Shown: positions 61,581 to 64,000 of the stretch, piece by piece
Position numbering within the stretch: the stretch's first letter is position 1
How the letters are laid out: each line of letters begins with the position of its first letter
Source: Caballeronia arationis
GTDB lineage: Bacteria > Pseudomonadota > Gammaproteobacteria > Burkholderiales > Burkholderiaceae
NCBI RefSeq assembly: GCF_001544975.2
Contig: NZ_FCOG02000004.1
Coordinates: 120,628 to 184,627, forward strand
DNA length: 64,000 nt
Direction: 5' to 3'
Program-made: the position numbers and the translations under genes
The notes under the pieces: generated by a model
Told to the model about the DNA's origin: nothing
Database searches by the model: none
Seen by the model: only the letters and a program-made list of their open reading frames with translations

Positions 61581-62516
61581 TTACGCCGTGGCTGACGCGC
61601 GCAGGCGATGGACAAGCTGGTTGTCCTTGCCCTGGACGAGCGGAGTCATCTGGATGTCGAACTCGATTTCCTTGTAGGTATCAGCCTTCAGGCCGAGCGC
61701 CGCGCCGCCGCTTTTTTCGACGACGTGCGGAATCAGATCCTCGCGGGTGGCGTAGGCGAAGTCGTCCCAGATCAGCGGGTCGCCCTCGATGTTGATTTGC
61801 GTCGTCAGCTTGCGGCATTTGTCGGCGGTAACAAAGAAGTGCACATGCGCCGGACGGTTGCCATGACGGGCGAGCGTGTCCAGCAGTTGCTGGGTCGCGC
61901 CGTGCGGCGGGCAGCCGTATCCCACCGGCATGAGCGTACGGAACTCGTACTTGCCGTCGGCACCCGTTCTCACCGCGCCGCGCAGATTGAAGTCGCTCTG
62001 CGCGCCGGTCGGGTCGAAGTGCGAATAGAAGCCCTTCGAGTTGGCGTGCCAGCATTCGACGAGCGCATTAGCGACGGACTTGCCGTCCGGGCCGGTCACG
62101 GTGCCGCGGATGACGAGCGGGCCGGACTCCGCATCGGGATCGAGGTCGATCTTCGATACGCTTTCGCGCTCCGGCGCACCGGCGACATACAGTGGGCCTT
62201 CGATCGTGCGCGGCGTGCCGCCGTTGATGTCAGCCTCCTTGTCCGCGGCATCCATCCGAACGTCGAGGTACTTCTCCAGTCCGAGACCAGCAGCAAGCAA
62301 CGCCGCTTCGCCGTCCTGGCCGAGCTTGTTGAAATAGTGGACGCCGGCCCAGATTTCATCGGGCGTCATGTCAAGGTCGTCGATGGCCTTGAACAAATCG
62401 CCGAGCAGGCGATGGACGATCTGCTTCGCACGAGCATTGCCGTCCTGGCTCCCGAGGTTGGCAGCGGCCTTCAGCAGGTCCTGCACTTCCTTCGTATCGA
62501 ACACTTTCACGTTCAT
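61581..62516 (-). CDS. catA: Catechol 1,2-dioxygenase
   Basis: Intradiol ring cleavage of catechol to cis,cis-muconate with Fe(III). The 311 residues show the iron ligands: Tyr in [11 protein letters not shown], Tyr in VGYGCPPHG, and His-x-His in NRPAHVHFF. The N-terminal helical linker (about 1-100) used for dimerisation is present. GGAG lies six bases from the ATG. It is the first gene of catA-benABCD; catB and catC, needed for further steps, are not in the window. Confidence 0.97.
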   Translation of the reverse strand: MNVKVFDTKEVQDLLKAAANLGSQDGNARAKQIVHRLLGDLFKAIDDLDMTPDEIWAGVHYFNKLGQDGEAALLAAGLGLEKYLDVRMDAADKEADINGGTPRTIEGPLYVAGAPERESVSKIDLDPDAESGPLVIRGTVTGPDGKSVANALVECWHANSKGFYSHFDPTGAQSDFNLRGAVRTGADGKYEFRTLMPVGYGCPPHGATQQLLDTLARHGNRPAHVHFFVTADKCRKLTTQINIEGDPLIWDDFAYATREDLIPHVVEKSGGAALGLKADTYKEIEFDIQMTPLVQGKDNQLVHRLRASATA

Positions 62517-62692
62517 GTCTGCTCCTGATCTCGCTATTTTATGGTGGGGTTAACCCTTGTTTCAGCACCGACCTGTGTATGCTCAGAAGGTATAATCAGG
62601 TGGTGAAACAGAGCGTGAAGGCAGGATAATGGACGTCAGGAAGCCCGGTCCAACACTGATTTAGTATCGGGCAATATCCAGGAGGTATTGAG
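62517..62692. promoter_or_regulatory. catA/benM divergent control region
   Basis: This 176-bp gap must hold the catA-ben promoter. An imperfect dyad (62558-62569 TGTTTCAGCACC with 62599-62610 GGTGGTGAAACA, one mismatch) and a TATAAT at 62591-62596 pointing to the LysR gene are visible. I do not find a clear ATAC-N7-GTAT site of the Acinetobacter BenM type. Confidence 0.45.
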
Positions 62693-63095
62693 ATGGAGCT
62701 GCGACATCTCCGATATTTCGTAGCGGTTGCCGACGAACGCAATTTCACGCGCGCGGCGCAGCGACTGCACATCGCCCAGCCGCCTCTGAGCCGTCAGATA
62801 CAGCAACTCGAGGAGACGCTCGGGGTTCAACTGTTCGAGCGCAACTCACGCCCGCTAAAGCTGACGGAGACGGGTAAGTTCTTTTATTCGCATGCCGTGC
62901 AGTTACTGGCTCAGACCGCCGAACTCGAATCAATGACGAGGCGCGTGGGCAATATCGAGCGCAGCCTCTCAGTCGGTTTCGTGGGTTCGACGCTGTACGG
63001 AATGCTGCCCAAAATCATCCGCCGCTTCCGCGACGAGAACCACCGTCGAACTCAGCCTCCACGAGATGTCGACGATGGACCAGATCAGCTACAAG
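62693..63095 (+). pseudogene. benM: Truncated LysR activator, benM/catM-like
   Basis: The first about 116 residues are a good BenM/CatM-type regulator: [51 protein letters not shown], ending LPKIIRRFRDEN. GGAGG precedes the ATG. At 63041 the frame changes (one extra base or two missing): the expected TVELSLHEMSTMDQIS continues in another frame. After that the effector domain is absent and the sequence passes into a benE-like transporter. As read, the protein ends at 63241 in junk. It should not be able to sense benzoate or muconate. Confidence 0.78.
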
Positions 63096-64000
63096 GAACT
63101 GGACGACCCTACTCTGGTATCGCCCGTCATCATGAGCATGCGTGCGCTCGACACTGCCGGGCTGCTTGCCGTCATCATCTCTTATGCCGGACCGCTTGCG
63201 ATATTCTTTCAGGCGGCCCGTACCGCGCATGTCGGCAATGACGTCGTCGCATCGTGGGTCTGGTCGATTTCGATGGGTGCGGCAGTTTCCGGAATCGCTT
63301 TGAGCTGGTGGCTCAAGCAGCCGATCATCACGGCATGGTCCGCGCCCGGGACCGCCTTGCTGGTTACTGTATTTCCAGGGATGCCGGTAAGTGAGGCAAT
63401 CGGCGCATACATCGTCGCCGGCTTGTGCATCTTCGTGCTTGGCGTGTCCGGGTTGTTTGACCAGATAGTCAGGCGCATACCGAAAGGCATTGCCTGCGCG
63501 ATGATGGCCGGCATTCTCTTTCAGTTTGGCACCAATCTGTTCAAATCGATTGCCGTCACCCCTTGGCTTGCGCTGGGGATGTTCGCAAGTTATGTCGTCT
63601 TCCGTCGATGGGCGACGCGCTACTGCCTCATCCTCGTTCTGGCGTTCGGATGCGCACTCGCGGTCGGGCTCGGCTTGACGAATCTGGAGTCGGTCAGTCT
63701 TCACGTCACTCGGCCGGTCTTCACGATGCCGACCTGGACCTGGCAGTCAACAGTGAGCCTGGCCGTGCCTCTGATTATTGTTAGCCTGACCGGCCAATTC
63801 TTGCCTGGCTTCGCGATATTGCGGGCCTCCGGTTATCACACGCCGACTCGTCCGGTTCTGGTAGGAACCAGCCTGGCATCGATTTTGGTCGCCTTCTCGG
63901 GCGGCATAACGATCGTGATTGCGGCCGATCCTGGACGGGCGCGGTGGCGTTGCGTTTCGTGCGCACGTGTTTGTCGGTGTACTCGGCGCATCGAATTACA
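63096..64000 (+). pseudogene. benE: benE-like benzoate transporter, damaged and cut by the window edge
   Basis: A hydrophobic frame (from about 63066, in frame with the end of the benM fragment) reads SMRALDTAGLLAVIISYAGPLAIFFQAA, TAWSAPGTALLVTVFPG, GAYIVAGLCIFVLGVSGLFD and LTGQFLPGFAILRASGY, a BenE-family benzoate/H+ symporter. Near 63895-63930 the expected interior after GGITIVIAA is short, and the family-like pieces DP, WTGAVA and VFVGVLGASN lie in three successive frames. This suggests a small deletion and two frame changes. The true 5' end (possibly ATG 63129) and the 3' end are not resolved. If the frame changes are sequence errors it could be a real gene. Confidence 0.65.

Overview
The window is a GC-rich, gene-dense piece of a betaproteobacterial chromosome. 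Gene orders such as lptD-surA-pdxA-rsmA, miaB-phoH-ybeY-chaC-corC-lnt-glyQ-glyS and amgK-murU-purB, together with protein sequence style, point to Burkholderiaceae, most likely the Paraburkholderia/Caballeronia group. This placement is inferred from recognition of families and gene order, not from a database search. About 60 protein genes, one FMN riboswitch, several strong terminators and a few broken genes can be supported. I see no tRNA, rRNA, CRISPR array, prophage or intact insertion sequence.

Layout. 1-3.4 kb: proA, a HemJ/CopD-type membrane protein, and an odd fusion of a type I secretion C39-like domain with a YadA-type outer-membrane anchor. 3.4-9.4 kb: the Entner-Doudoroff and gluconate block, with hexR divergent from edd-eda, then gluconate permease and gluconokinase; two HexR-like palindromes lie between hexR and edd. 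9.4-18.6 kb: purB, murU and amgK (muropeptide recycling) on the minus strand, divergent from lptD-surA-pdxA-rsmA (LPS export, outer-membrane folding, B6 synthesis, 16S rRNA methylation). 18.6-32.6 kb: a long minus-strand housekeeping series (EamA exporter, gloA, YgjP-like metallopeptidase, plsC, gmhB, glyS, glyQ, lnt, corC, chaC, ybeY, phoH, miaB).

32.6-44.3 kb: a LysR regulator facing a VOC protein and an MFS exporter, a HAD hydrolase, ribB under an FMN riboswitch, a 33-bp tandem repeat, then the glycerol genes glpD-glpK with the repressor gene glpR nearby and GlpR-like operators at both promoters, and a gamma-glutamyltransferase. 44.3-52.7 kb: a diiron ferritin-like protein, a decayed pyridoxamine-oxidase-type gene, rhlE, a hemolysin III family protein, two multi-heme c-type cytochromes and a CopD-family membrane protein.

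52.7-64 kb: galactonate dehydratase with its GntR regulator, a persulfide-dioxygenase-like enzyme, a glycine-zipper protein, an FKBP isomerase, and a benzoate catabolic operon catA-benABCD. Those enzymes look intact, converting benzoate to cis,cis-muconate. The flanks are damaged: a RidA-family gene carries an in-frame stop, the LysR activator (benM-like) is cut off after about 130 residues, and it runs into a benE-like benzoate transporter that itself shows frame changes near the window edge. The most unusual objects are the C39-like/YadA fusion, the benM'-'benE junction, a hairpin-rich candidate small RNA near 57.2 kb, and the tandem dyad repeat upstream of ribB.
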